Of a stretch of DNA of 64,000 nt, positions 17,051 through 26,188 are shown in pieces; the stretch's first letter is position 1; the number at the start of each line of letters is the position of its first letter. The notes under the pieces were generated by a model that saw only the letters and a list, made by a program, of their open reading frames with translations, was not told the DNA's origin and ran no database searches. The stretch comes from Clostridium sp. CAG:628 (GTDB lineage Bacteria; Bacillota_I; Bacilli_A; RF39; UBA660): NCBI GenBank assembly GCA_000438415.1, contig FR902241.1:3380-67379 (forward strand), in the 5' to 3' direction. The position numbers and the translations under genes were made by a program.

Positions 17051-17175
17051 CAAACATTTTCAACCGAGATCATTTATAACTCGCACCACTCGGAAGCGAC
17101 TAACATTTCGCGATTGGACTCATTTATAACCCGCGCCATCCATAAGCGGCAAACATTTACACACTTTCTCAGTGC
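17051..17175 (-). ncRNA. Type III antitoxin RNA precursor with 50-nt tandem repeats
   Basis: Two full repeat units and a partial third, read on the minus strand. The AAATGTT block recurs at 17158-17152, 17108-17102 and 17059-17053 (spacing 50 and 49). The block GTTATAAATG recurs exactly 50 bases apart (17130-17121 and 17080-17071). Each unit also has a GC-rich block with possible pairing (GGCGCGGG and GGTGCGAG). A near-consensus promoter precedes it and a terminator follows. This layout and the neighbouring CptN-like gene identify it as the RNA antitoxin; the exact cleavage sites are not known. Confidence 0.8.
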
Positions 17176-17181
17176 ACCATA

Positions 17182-17210
17182 AGTATACTATATTTTTACA
17201 AAAATGTCAA
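17182..17210 (-). promoter_or_regulatory. Strong promoter of the antitoxin RNA
   Basis: On the minus strand, perfect TTGACA (17210-17205), a 17-base spacer, and TATACT (17187-17182). It is among the best promoters in the window, as expected for an RNA that must exceed its toxin. Confidence 0.8.
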
Positions 17211-17271
17211 ATAGCATACATTCATAGTATATTCAAAAGTTACATTTTTATTACTTTAAAAATAGAATAAT

Positions 17272-19890
17272 TTATTCATTTCGAAGAGCAGCTTGCGCAG
17301 CACTAAGCCTTGCTATTGGAACACGGTAAGGGCTACAAGAAACATAGTCTAAGCCAACATTATGACAAAACTCTACACTTGCTGGATCTCCTCCATGCTC
17401 TCCACATATTCCTAAATGTATGTTAGGATTTGCCTCCCTTCCTAAAGTACTAGCCATCTTAACAAGTTTTCCAACACCTTTTTGGTCTAGTTTAGCAAAC
17501 GGATCATTCTCATAAATCTTTTTATCATAATAGTCAGTTAAGAATTTACCTGCATCATCTCTTGAAAAACCAAATGTCATTTGAGTTAAATCATTAGTAC
17601 CAAAACTGAAGAAATCTGCTTCTTTTGCTATCTCATCTGCAGTTAAGGCAGCACGTGGAATTTCTATCATTGTACCAACATGATAAATCATATCTATATT
17701 AGCATTTTTAATAATCTCGTCTGCTGTTTTAGTTACTATATTTTTAACATATTTTAATTCTTTAACTTCTCCAACTAAAGGTATCATTATTTCAGGAGTT
17801 ATCATTTTACCAGTTCTCTTACTAACTTCAATTGCAGCTTTTATAACAGCTTTAGTTTGCATTTCAGCTATTTCAGGGAACGTAACAGCAAGACGGCAAC
17901 CACGGTGTCCCATCATTGGGTTAAATTCATGAAGAGAAGCAATAATATTTTTAACTTGTTCTACACTTTTTCCTTGAGTATCAGCAAGAAGTTTAATGTC
18001 TTCTTCTGTAGTAGGCACAAATTCATGTAGTGGTGGGTCTAAGTATCTAATTGTAACACTATATCCTTCCATTGCTTCATAAAGTGCTTCAAAGTCTTTT
18101 TGTTGCATTGGTTCAATTTTAGCCAAAGCAGATTTTCTTTCTTCTACAGTATCAGAAACTATCATTTCTCTAATTGCAGCGATTCTATCTTTTTCAAAGA
18201 ACATATGCTCTGTACGGCAAAGTCCTATTCCTTCTGCACCAAGTTCTCTTGCTTTTAATGCATCTTTTGGTGTATCAGCATTAGTTCTTACCCCAAGACG
18301 TCTATACTTATCAGCCCAAGCCATAATACGACCAAACTCTCCAGTAATAGTTGCATCTACCTTATTAATAAGTCCTTTATAAATTTTACCAGTAGAACCA
18401 TCTATTGAAATTTCATCTCCTTCATGGAAAGTATAACCACCTAATGTGAAGACTTTGTTTTCTTCATCCATCACAATACTAGAGCATCCACTTACACAGC
18501 ATGAGCCCATTCCACGAGCCACTACAGCAGCGTGAGAAGTCATTCCACCTCTTACAGTTAGAATTCCTTCACTCGATTTCATTCCTTCAATATCTTCAGG
18601 AGATGTTTCTAGTCTTACAAGCACTACTTTTTCTCCACTTTCATGCATTTTTTTAGCATCGTTTGCAGTAAATACAACTTTTCCACTAGCAGCCCCTGGT
18701 GATGCAGCCAAACCTTTTCCTATTTCTATAGAATTCTTTAACTCAACTGGATCAAATGTTGGGTGAAGTAAAGTATCTAAGTTTCTTGGGTCTATCATTA
18801 AAACAGCTTCCTTATCAGTAATTTTTCCTTCATCTACTAAATCACATGCAATTTTTAATGCAGCCCTAGCAGTTCTTTTACCATTTCTAGTTTGTAGCAT
18901 ATATAAATGTTTATCTTCTATAGTAAACTCCATATCTTGCATATCATGATAATGGTTTTCTAGTTTTTCACAAATACCAACAAATTCTTCATATACTTCT
19001 GGCATTACATCTTTTAAGTGACTAATAGGTTCAGGTGTACGAACTCCCGCTACTACGTCTTCTCCTTGAGCATTCATTAAGAATTCTCCCATTAAATGTT
19101 TTTCACCAGTTGCTGGATCTCTCGTAAATGCAACACCTGTACCAGAAGTTTCTCCCATATTACCGAATGCCATCATTTGAACATTTACAGCAGTTCCCCA
19201 AGAATATGGTATGTCATTATCTCTTCTATACACATTTGCTCTTGGATTATCCCAACTACGGAATACTGCTTTTACTGCACCCATTAATTGCTCTACTGGG
19301 TCTGTTGGGAAATCACTTCCTACTTTGCTTTTATATTCAGCTTTAAACATATTAGCAAGTTCTTTTAAATCTTCACTAGTTAACTCAGTATCTAGTTTAA
19401 CACCTTTACTCTCCTTCATTTTATCTATTAATACTTCAAAGTATTTCTTTCCAACTTCCATTACAACATCAGAATACATTTGAATAAATCTTCTATATGA
19501 GTCCCATGCCCATCTAGCATTTCCACTTTTTTCTGCTAGAGTTTCTACAACGCTTTCATTTAGTCCTAAATTTAGTATTGTGTCCATCATACCAGGCATA
19601 CTTGCTCTTGCACCACTTCTAACACTAACTAAAAGTGGATTTGTTGTACTACCAAAACTCTTTCCAGTAATACTTTCCAATTTTTTAATGTTTTCTAGTA
19701 TTTCATTTTCTATTTCTTTACTTATAACTTCTCCATCTTCATAATATTTTGTACAAGCTTCAGTTGTTATAGTAAAACCTTGTGGAACAGGTAAACCTAG
19801 TTTAGTCATTTCTGCTAAGTTCGCACCTTTTCCTCCAAGTAAATTTTTCATATCTTTATTTCCTTCACTAAACAAATAAACATATTTCAT
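17272..19890 (-). CDS. ppdK: Pyruvate, phosphate dikinase
   Basis: 872 residues, normal length. N-terminal ATP-grasp part with 'LLGGKGANLAEMTKLGLPVP' and 'VSVRSGARASMPGMMDT'; central swivelling domain with the phosphorylated His in 'GGMTSHAAVVARGMG'; C-terminal PEP/pyruvate barrel with 'GLCRTEHMFF', 'GHRGCRLAVTFPEI' and the Cys of 'GICGEHGGDP'. It interconverts ATP, pyruvate and phosphate with AMP, PEP and pyrophosphate, common in fermenting gut bacteria using pyrophosphate-linked glycolysis. It begins three bases after the tdk stop and so ends the pseudopilin-xerD-tdk-ppdK operon. No dikinase regulatory protein is seen nearby. Confidence 0.98.
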   Translation of the reverse strand: MKYVYLFSEGNKDMKNLLGGKGANLAEMTKLGLPVPQGFTITTEACTKYYEDGEVISKEIENEILENIKKLESITGKSFGSTTNPLLVSVRSGARASMPGMMDTILNLGLNESVVETLAEKSGNARWAWDSYRRFIQMYSDVVMEVGKKYFEVLIDKMKESKGVKLDTELTSEDLKELANMFKAEYKSKVGSDFPTDPVEQLMGAVKAVFRSWDNPRANVYRRDNDIPYSWGTAVNVQMMAFGNMGETSGTGVAFTRDPATGEKHLMGEFLMNAQGEDVVAGVRTPEPISHLKDVMPEVYEEFVGICEKLENHYHDMQDMEFTIEDKHLYMLQTRNGKRTARAALKIACDLVDEGKITDKEAVLMIDPRNLDTLLHPTFDPVELKNSIEIGKGLAASPGAASGKVVFTANDAKKMHESGEKVVLVRLETSPEDIEGMKSSEGILTVRGGMTSHAAVVARGMGSCCVSGCSSIVMDEENKVFTLGGYTFHEGDEISIDGSTGKIYKGLINKVDATITGEFGRIMAWADKYRRLGVRTNADTPKDALKARELGAEGIGLCRTEHMFFEKDRIAAIREMIVSDTVEERKSALAKIEPMQQKDFEALYEAMEGYSVTIRYLDPPLHEFVPTTEEDIKLLADTQGKSVEQVKNIIASLHEFNPMMGHRGCRLAVTFPEIAEMQTKAVIKAAIEVSKRTGKMITPEIMIPLVGEVKELKYVKNIVTKTADEIIKNANIDMIYHVGTMIEIPRAALTADEIAKEADFFSFGTNDLTQMTFGFSRDDAGKFLTDYYDKKIYENDPFAKLDQKGVGKLVKMASTLGREANPNIHLGICGEHGGDPASVEFCHNVGLDYVSCSPYRVPIARLSAAQAALRNE

Positions 19891-19893
19891 AAG

Positions 19894-20481
19894 TTAATCC
19901 CATCCTTTCATTTTTCTAACTTTCTTTAAGTAACATTCTCCACACAAGCTCTCATATTCTACATCCCCATCAATTGCAACTTGTCCACCTTCTAAAGTAA
20001 ATTCTCCATTTACTATTCTTGCATTAAATCTAGCCCTTTTACCACATCTACATATAGTATAAAGTTCCTCTATCTCATCAGCAAGTTCAAAAAGTCTTTT
20101 ACTTCCTGGAAACAAATTAGTTCTAAAGTCACATCTTAAACCAAAACATATTACTGGAATATTTTTAATTTTTGCAAATACAAAAAGTTCATCAACTTGG
20201 CTTTCAGTTAAAAACTGTGCTTCATCAACTAATACACAACTAACAAAGTTATCAGAAACAAAATTTAAGTACCCTTTTAATGACTCATCAGGACTAACTA
20301 AATAATCAACTTTTCTTTCTACTCCAATTCTACTAGACACTCTATCTTCAGCCTTAGTATCTATACTCGGTTTAATTAAAACCACTTTCATTCCTCTTTC
20401 TTCATAATTATGTGCAACTTGTAGTAAACTAGTTGTTTTCCCACAGTTCATCGCACCATATCTAAAATACAATTTACTCAT
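19894..20481 (-). CDS. tdk: Thymidine kinase
   Basis: 195 residues, type II thymidine kinase. Walker A is 'GAMNCGKTTSL' near the N-terminus, the Walker B-like 'CVLVDEAQFL' is mid-protein, 'PVICFGLRCDF' is the conserved strand after it, and zinc is bound by 'TICRCGKRA' and 'SLCGECY'. It phosphorylates thymidine in salvage. It overlaps xerD by four bases. Confidence 0.97.
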   Translation of the reverse strand: MSKLYFRYGAMNCGKTTSLLQVAHNYEERGMKVVLIKPSIDTKAEDRVSSRIGVERKVDYLVSPDESLKGYLNFVSDNFVSCVLVDEAQFLTESQVDELFVFAKIKNIPVICFGLRCDFRTNLFPGSKRLFELADEIEELYTICRCGKRARFNARIVNGEFTLEGGQVAIDGDVEYESLCGECYLKKVRKMKGWD

Positions 20482-21356
20482 TTAAACCTCCCTCTAGGGT
20501 GACTCTTAAAATATACATCTTTTAATCTTTCACTAGTGACATGAGTATATACTTCAGTTGTATTAATATTCTTATGTCCAAGAAGTTCTTGTACACTTCT
20601 TAAATCACACCCATTATCAAGTAAATGTGTTGCAAAGGTATGTCTTAAAGTATGTGGACTTACCTTAGTTTTAACTTCGGTCTCACTAACAATTTTATCA
20701 ATTATTTTTGCAATACCCCTAGTAGTAATATTATTACCATTTTTATTAAGAAACAAGTACTCACTTTCCTTACCATTTAAAAGTTTTTTTCTTAAACCAT
20801 GCATATATTTAAAAATAGCATCTCTTGCATATTCTCCAAAATAAACAGTTCTCATATAAGAACCTTTTCCAAGTATTCTAATACTATTAGTTTCAAAATC
20901 AATATCATCAAGTTTAATATTAACCAGTTCACTAACTCTTACTCCAGTTGCATACATAAGTTCAATAATTAAGTCATCTCTTTCATAAAAAGTACCTTTT
21001 TTAGTAGCATTTATCATACTCTCTAACTCATTATAAGGAACAAAATTAGGTAGTTTCTTATCTGCTTTAGGATATTTAATACTTAACGCCGGACTAAACT
21101 TTATAACATCATTTTCTTTTAAATACTTGTAAAAACTTTTAAGAGTACTTATCTTTCTACTAACGGTTCTATTACTATTATCTTTGTCAAATAGGTATTT
21201 TAAGTATGATTTAATATCTTCCTTCTTAACTCTAGTTAAGTCTTTCTTTATATAAATACTAAACTCAGTTAAATCATTGTAATAGTTTTTAATTGTTAAC
21301 TCACTATAATTTTTATACACTTTTAAATAATTTAAAAAACTTTTTACATTATCCAT
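20478..21356 (-). CDS. Tyrosine recombinase (XerC/XerD type)
   Basis: 292 residues. The N-terminal SAM-like core-binding domain ('FLNYLKVYKNYSELTIKNY') is followed by the catalytic domain with Arg in 'ATGVRVSELVN', 'HTLRHTFATHLL' (His, Arg), 'LLGHKNINTTEVYTHV' (His and the nucleophile Tyr). Length and motif order fit chromosomal XerC/XerD, which resolve chromosome dimers at dif. Whether it is the C or D partner cannot be told from this window. No integrase context: it lies in an operon with a pseudopilin and tdk, overlapping both. Confidence 0.9.
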   Translation of the reverse strand: MDNVKSFLNYLKVYKNYSELTIKNYYNDLTEFSIYIKKDLTRVKKEDIKSYLKYLFDKDNSNRTVSRKISTLKSFYKYLKENDVIKFSPALSIKYPKADKKLPNFVPYNELESMINATKKGTFYERDDLIIELMYATGVRVSELVNIKLDDIDFETNSIRILGKGSYMRTVYFGEYARDAIFKYMHGLRKKLLNGKESEYLFLNKNGNNITTRGIAKIIDKIVSETEVKTKVSPHTLRHTFATHLLDNGCDLRSVQELLGHKNINTTEVYTHVTSERLKDVYFKSHPRGRFK

Positions 21357-21717
21357 TTATACTAGAAACAACTTCTCCATCAATAAATTTTAAACAAATA
21401 CTTACATTATTCATAGATTTATTATTTTTAGGATTAATCATTTGATAACCAGTTTCATCATCAGCACTCAAATACTTTAACCTAATAAGAGTACCAATTG
21501 TAACATTAGTACATTCACTATTTGATAGTGTATCGATATTATCAATTCCATACTTATAAGACGCCCCTAGTGCCTTCTCAATTTTAGCATTATACATCTT
21601 AACTTTAGTTTTAGAATCCATATCAGTTATTCTAGGAATTACTAGTACTGCCACTATTCCAATAAGCGCTATTACAGCCAAGATCTCAATTATAGTAAAA
21701 CCTTTTTTATTAATCAT
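21349..21717 (-). CDS. Short type IV pilin-like (pseudopilin) protein
   Basis: 122 residues from the ATG at 21717 (GGTGGGAG upstream; an in-frame ATG seven codons earlier is less likely). Prepilin signal MINKK|GFTIIEILAVIALIG with Glu at +5 and a 20-residue hydrophobic helix, then a short globular domain with two Cys ('SNSECTNVT', 'VSICLKF') that could form a disulfide, as in ComGC-like pseudopilins. It is expected to be processed by the peptidase at 5490-6242 and assembled by the ATPase divergently encoded at 21844. Confidence 0.88.
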   Translation of the reverse strand: MINKKGFTIIEILAVIALIGIVAVLVIPRITDMDSKTKVKMYNAKIEKALGASYKYGIDNIDTLSNSECTNVTIGTLIRLKYLSADDETGYQMINPKNNKSMNNVSICLKFIDGEVVSSING

Positions 21718-21741
21718 TCTCCCACCTACTTTACACATTTA

Positions 21742-21770
21742 ATTTTACTAATACTTTTACAATATGTCAA
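21742..21770 (-). promoter_or_regulatory. Promoter of the pseudopilin-xerD-tdk-ppdK operon
   Basis: On the minus strand, TTGACA (21770-21765), a 17-base spacer and TAAAAT (21747-21742). It faces away from the PilB-like gene. Confidence 0.7.
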
Positions 21771-21843
21771 TAAATATTATAATTTGTTCTTTATTTTTAA
21801 ATATATTTATTGTATAATATTTATAGAATAGAGAGGGAAACAT

Positions 21844-23196
21844 ATGAAGGAATTTAATTTTGAAAAATTACCTATAGTTGAAATTGCAAATGAAATTATA
21901 ATGGACGCTGTAAATAAGGGTGCTAGTGATATTCACTTTGATCCTTCTCAAGATAGTTTAAAGATAAGATTTAGAATAGATGGTATACTAAGTGACTATA
22001 GTATTATACCTTCTAAATATAAAAGAAATATGATAAGTCGTATCAAAATGATAGCTGGAATGAATATCATGGAAACTCGTCTTCCTCAAGATGGTGCTAT
22101 TAAAAGTAAAATTGGAGAAAGATTTCTTGATCTTCGTGTAAGTAGCCTTCCAACTAATAATGCAGAAAAAATAGTTATAAGAATACTTGACTATTCAATG
22201 AGTTTAGCTGGACTTGATAACTTAGGTTTCAGTGAAGATGCAATGGAAAAAATCAATAGATTAATTAAGATACCTAATGGAATCATACTAGTAACAGGTG
22301 CTACTGGTACAGGTAAAAGTACTACACTTTATTCAATTCTACAAAAACTTAATACAGAAGAAGTTAACATTATTACAGTTGAAGATCCAGTAGAAATGGA
22401 TATTGAAGGAATTAACCAAGTACAAACTCAAAGTGAAATTGGTCTAACTTTTGCAACTATTTTAAGAAGCATATTAAGACAAGACCCTAATATCATAATG
22501 ATCGGAGAAATTCGTGATGATGAAACAGCAAGAATCGCAGTTCGTGCTTCAATTACAGGACATTTAGTACTTAGTTCACTACACACTAATAATAGTTTAA
22601 ACACAATCGAAAGACTTACAGATATGGATGTAGAAAGATACTTACTTGGAAGTTCGCTTGAAGGAATAATAAGTCAAAGACTTGCTAGAAAAGTATGTCC
22701 CGAATGTTCTATCAAACGTCCTACTACTGATTATGAACGTCAAGTATTTAAAACAGTTTTAGGAAAAGATGTGTTAGAAATGGTTGTTGCTAATAAAGAA
22801 GGTTGCCCTAAATGTACACATGGATATAAAGGAAGACTTGCTATTCTAGAAGTATTAGTTATGAATGAAAAAATAAAAGATGCTATTACAAATGGTGCTA
22901 ACAAAAATACATTAAGAGAATTAGTTTATACAGGTGATGTTGTTACACTTTTACAAGATGGTCTAAATAAAGTTGTACTTGGAGAAACTACTTTTGAAGA
23001 AATATTAAAAATAGTAGATTTAGAAAATGATATGACTCAGTATAACGATGATAACCTAAAAACTAACCTAATCATGGCTCAGCAAGCACATAAAGTTGAC
23101 AATAAAACTAATGATAAACCTATTACAAGTAATATATCTAGTGAATTTAAAATAGAAAAAACAAATAATGAAAATATAGAAACTGTGGAATTCTAA
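21844..23196 (+). CDS. PilB/GspE/ComGA-type assembly ATPase
   Basis: 450 residues. Motifs in order: 'GASDIHFDP' and 'RFRIDG' of the N-terminal domain, Walker A 'GATGTGKSTT', Asp box, Walker B 'IIMIGEIRDDETA', His box 'TGHLVLSSLHTNN', and a tetracysteine zinc site ('CPECS', 'CPKC'). The N-terminal MshEN domain of long PilB proteins is missing, as in ComGA. About 60 C-terminal residues form a low-complexity Asn/Lys tail. It powers pilus extension with the PilC-like protein at 6251-8026. TATAAT at 21813-21818 and GAGAGGG precede the ATG. Confidence 0.95.
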   Translation: MKEFNFEKLPIVEIANEIIMDAVNKGASDIHFDPSQDSLKIRFRIDGILSDYSIIPSKYKRNMISRIKMIAGMNIMETRLPQDGAIKSKIGERFLDLRVSSLPTNNAEKIVIRILDYSMSLAGLDNLGFSEDAMEKINRLIKIPNGIILVTGATGTGKSTTLYSILQKLNTEEVNIITVEDPVEMDIEGINQVQTQSEIGLTFATILRSILRQDPNIIMIGEIRDDETARIAVRASITGHLVLSSLHTNNSLNTIERLTDMDVERYLLGSSLEGIISQRLARKVCPECSIKRPTTDYERQVFKTVLGKDVLEMVVANKEGCPKCTHGYKGRLAILEVLVMNEKIKDAITNGANKNTLRELVYTGDVVTLLQDGLNKVVLGETTFEEILKIVDLENDMTQYNDDNLKTNLIMAQQAHKVDNKTNDKPITSNISSEFKIEKTNNENIETVEF

Positions 23197-23213
23197 TCCA
23201 CTTTTTTTATACA

Positions 23214-23238
23214 TAAAAAAAGAGTACTTAAGTACTCT
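23214..23238 (-). terminator. Terminator of tig
   Basis: Perfect 18-base palindrome AGAGTACTTAAGTACTCT (23221-23238) followed by seven T on the minus strand; the tig stop codon overlaps it. Confidence 0.85.
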
Positions 23239-24481
23239 ATTTAGTTATAATTTCAATAGCCTTTCTAACTTCAAGATCATACTTTAAGAATTCTTTACCA
23301 CCAATTTGACTTAAGAATTCACTTTCATCTACTCCATATTTTTTAGCCATTTCTTTAGAATAATCATCTACTTCTTTATCATTAACCTTAATATCTTCAG
23401 CCTTAACAACTTGTTCAATAACTAATCTATATTTAACTCTCTTTTCTGCTTCTGGTTTAAAATTAGCCTTAAAAGTATCAATATCAGTATTAAGCATCTT
23501 CAAATAAGTATCAATATTCATTCCTTGATAACTTAATCTTTGACTAAATTCATTAGTAATTCTATCAACTTCTTCATTAATCATTTCTTCTGGAACATCC
23601 ATCTTAGCTTCTTCACTAACTTTATTTAAACATTCATCAAAATATTTATCTTCAATTTCAGCAGTCTTATGTCCCTTAATATGTTCCATAACATTATTTT
23701 TAAGAGATTCATAGTCAGTTACACCTTCCATATTTAAATCCTTAAAAAATTCTTCATTATATTCAGGTAATATTCTCTCTTTAATAGAATTAACTTTAAC
23801 TTTAAATACAACTTTAGCACCCTTTAACTCTTCACTATGATAGTTTTCTGGAAATGTTAAATCAATATCTTTTTCCTCATTAACTTGCATTCCAATAAGA
23901 GCATCCTCAAATCCAGGAATAAAAGTATTACTTCCAATAACTAATGAATAGTTTTCACCTTTTCCACCATCAAAAGCCTTTCCATTTTTAAATCCTTCAA
24001 AGTTAATATTAACTTCATCACCCTTTTCTACTTTACCACTCTTATCTTTCATTTCAACATAATGTTCTCTTAAATGTTCAATTTCATGATCAATTTCTTC
24101 ATCACTTACTGAAGCTTCTTCTTTTTTAATACCTAAATTCTTATATTTACCCAACTTAACTTCAGGTTTCATAGTAACATGAAAAACTATTTCTAATCCA
24201 TCATTACTAATACTTTTTACATCAACTTCAGGACGACATGCCATATTGAAAGTTAAGTCAGTATTTTCTTCTAACATTTTATCATATAACTCAGGTAATG
24301 CATGATCAACTGCATCCATATATAAACTTTCTAATCCAAAATTCTTAACATAAATATCATATGGAACTTGACCCTTTCTAAAACCATCAACTTTAACTTC
24401 ATTCTTCTTGTGTTCATACACATGAGTTAAAAGTTTACCCCACTCATCTTTTTCCATTTTTACAATATAATCTTTTTTCAT
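23237..24481 (-). CDS. tig: Trigger factor (peptidyl-prolyl isomerase, ribosome-bound chaperone)
   Basis: 414 residues from the ATG at 24481 (AAGGAGGG). The ribosome-docking signature 'GFRKGQVP' lies near residue 35 in a slightly shortened N-terminal domain. The FKBP-like domain contains 'GDEVNINFEGFKNGKAFDGG', and the C-terminal chaperone arms contain 'QRLSYQGMNIDTYLKML'. It binds nascent chains at the exit tunnel. It lies downstream of greA in the long mltG-greA-tig run. Confidence 0.96.
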   Translation of the reverse strand: MKKDYIVKMEKDEWGKLLTHVYEHKKNEVKVDGFRKGQVPYDIYVKNFGLESLYMDAVDHALPELYDKMLEENTDLTFNMACRPEVDVKSISNDGLEIVFHVTMKPEVKLGKYKNLGIKKEEASVSDEEIDHEIEHLREHYVEMKDKSGKVEKGDEVNINFEGFKNGKAFDGGKGENYSLVIGSNTFIPGFEDALIGMQVNEEKDIDLTFPENYHSEELKGAKVVFKVKVNSIKERILPEYNEEFFKDLNMEGVTDYESLKNNVMEHIKGHKTAEIEDKYFDECLNKVSEEAKMDVPEEMINEEVDRITNEFSQRLSYQGMNIDTYLKMLNTDIDTFKANFKPEAEKRVKYRLVIEQVVKAEDIKVNDKEVDDYSKEMAKKYGVDESEFLSQIGGKEFLKYDLEVRKAIEIITK

Positions 24482-24494
24482 AAATATTCCCTCC

Positions 24495-24968
24495 TTATTG
24501 AACACTTACTATCTTAACATTATAAACACCCTGCGGACTATTAACTTCAACAGTTTGTCCCACTTTTTTATTTAAAATTGCAGCAGCAATTGGGCTTTCA
24601 TTACTTATCTTATTATTAAATGGATCTGCTTCTTGACTACCAACTATTCTATATTCTTCTACTTCATCATCACCTTCATATTGAAGAGTAACAGTACATC
24701 CAATATTAACAACATCTTTATCATTACCACCATCATCTATAATAGTAGCATGCTCTAAAATATATTCAACTTCTTTAATTCTTGCTTCTAACTTTCCTTG
24801 TTCTTCACGAGCACTATCATATTCTGCATTCTCACTCAAATCCCCTAAAGCACGAGCTTCCTTTAAAGAAGATAAAACTTCTTTTCTCTTATCAGTTTTT
24901 AAATAGTTTAGTTCAGTTTCTAATTCTAGATAACCTTCACTAGTTAAAAAAAATTCTTTTTGTCTCAT
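24495..24968 (-). CDS. greA: Transcription elongation factor GreA
   Basis: 157 residues from the ATG at 24968 (AAGGAG ten bases upstream). The N-terminal coiled coil is 'LTSEGYLELETELNYLKT' to 'ARALGDLSENAEYDSAREEQ', with the acidic tip DLSENAEYDSA that enters the RNA polymerase channel. The C-terminal domain has 'SNESPIAAAILNKKVG'. It rescues backtracked polymerase by stimulating transcript cleavage. Confidence 0.97.
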   Translation of the reverse strand: MRQKEFFLTSEGYLELETELNYLKTDKRKEVLSSLKEARALGDLSENAEYDSAREEQGKLEARIKEVEYILEHATIIDDGGNDKDVVNIGCTVTLQYEGDDEVEEYRIVGSQEADPFNNKISNESPIAAAILNKKVGQTVEVNSPQGVYNVKIVSVQ

Positions 24969-25024
24969 TTTTTCATTTCTCCTTAACAGTTTATAATAAT
25001 ACCAAAAAATACTCATTTTGTCAA

Positions 25025-26188
25025 CTAAATTGGTACTCTTAATATATCATTTTCCTTTACTTCAAATGGTATTTTTACAAATAATTTTTCTTCCGGATGA
25101 TTAGCAACCATCACACTCTCATTTTTTTCATTTATAATACTTTCAATAGTAAACCTTTGAATAGGTGTACTAGGCCCAAAAACTTCTACCTCATCACCTA
25201 CTTTAAAATAGTTTCTTTGTAAAATAGTAGCTACTCCATTATCATAACTAGACACTACTCCCAAAAAATCTTGATTAGAAACTTCTTTTCTACCTAAATA
25301 ATACTGATCATTAAAGTCAGTTTCTTTATTAAAAAATTGTGGTTTATTTTCTCTATTAGATACCCTATTTAATACTTTCTTATAATAATTTAACACTTCA
25401 TCAGTTAAAGTATTATTAAAATAACTTTCTACTATACTTTTATATGCATTTACAACAGTTGCTATATAATAACTACTTCTCATTCTTCCTTCTATTTTTA
25501 AGGAAGAAACACCTATTTTAATTAACTCTGGTATATAATCTATCATTGATAAATCCTTACTAGCTATTTGAAAGTCGTCAAACTCACCCATATTAAATAC
25601 AAATCTACATACCTGACTACATCCCCCACGATTAGAGTCTCTTTTAGTTACATAGTTAGATAAAACACATCTACCACTATAACTAGTACACATTGCTCCA
25701 TGAATAAAAACTTCAAGTTCACTATTACAGTTTTCATGAATATTAATAATATCTTCTTTAGAACATTCTCTACCTAAAACCACTCTAGTAGCACCAAGTT
25801 TTTCCCAAAACTTTACTGTTAAATAGTTTACACTAGATTCTTGTGTACTAATATGTATTTCAGGCTTCAATTTAAGTTCATTTATCCTTTTTATAACAGC
25901 CATATCACTTACAATATATGCATCTATTCCAATATCACTAAGTTCTTTTAAATACCCACTTAATCCTTCCAAATCTTTATTATGAAATAAAATATTAACT
26001 GTTACATAAACTTTCTTATTTAATTCATGCGCTATCTTAACTGCATCTTTAATTTCTTTCATACTAAAATTATTAGCATTAGCCCTTAAACTATAGTTAT
26101 ATCCTCCAATATAAACTGCATCAGCCCCATACATTAATGCCCATTTAAGTCTAGTTAAATCTCCAGCTGGACACAATACTTCTATCAC
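25025..26188 (-). CDS. U32-family protein, tRNA 5-hydroxyuridine synthesis subunit (TrhP2/YrrO-like)
   Basis: 387 residues. Full U32 signature: 'EVFIHGAMCTSYSGRCVLS', with further Cys in 'NRGGCSQVCRF' for an Fe-S cluster. The C-terminal extension is beta-rich. In Bacillus the pair yrrN-yrrO (trhP1-trhP2) makes 5-hydroxyuridine at the tRNA wobble base from prephenate, and yrrM (trmR) methylates it. The same three genes in the same order are here, with overlaps of 4 and 8 bases, so function is inferred from family and synteny. Confidence 0.9.
   Translation of the reverse strand: MIEVLCPAGDLTRLKWALMYGADAVYIGGYNYSLRANANNFSMKEIKDAVKIAHELNKKVYVTVNILFHNKDLEGLSGYLKELSDIGIDAYIVSDMAVIKRINELKLKPEIHISTQESSVNYLTVKFWEKLGATRVVLGRECSKEDIINIHENCNSELEVFIHGAMCTSYSGRCVLSNYVTKRDSNRGGCSQVCRFVFNMGEFDDFQIASKDLSMIDYIPELIKIGVSSLKIEGRMRSSYYIATVVNAYKSIVESYFNNTLTDEVLNYYKKVLNRVSNRENKPQFFNKETDFNDQYYLGRKEVSNQDFLGVVSSYDNGVATILQRNYFKVGDEVEVFGPSTPIQRFTIESIINEKNESVMVANHPEEKLFVKIPFEVKENDILRVPI

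Noticed and set aside
17051..17175. Short CRISPR-like array from the 50-nt repeats
   Set aside because: Repeats are adjacent and diverged with no spacers or cas genes; promoter, terminator and ToxN-like gene identify a type III antitoxin.
19096..19483. Three short plus-strand frames opposite ppdK
   Set aside because: Antisense shadows of a strongly conserved gene.
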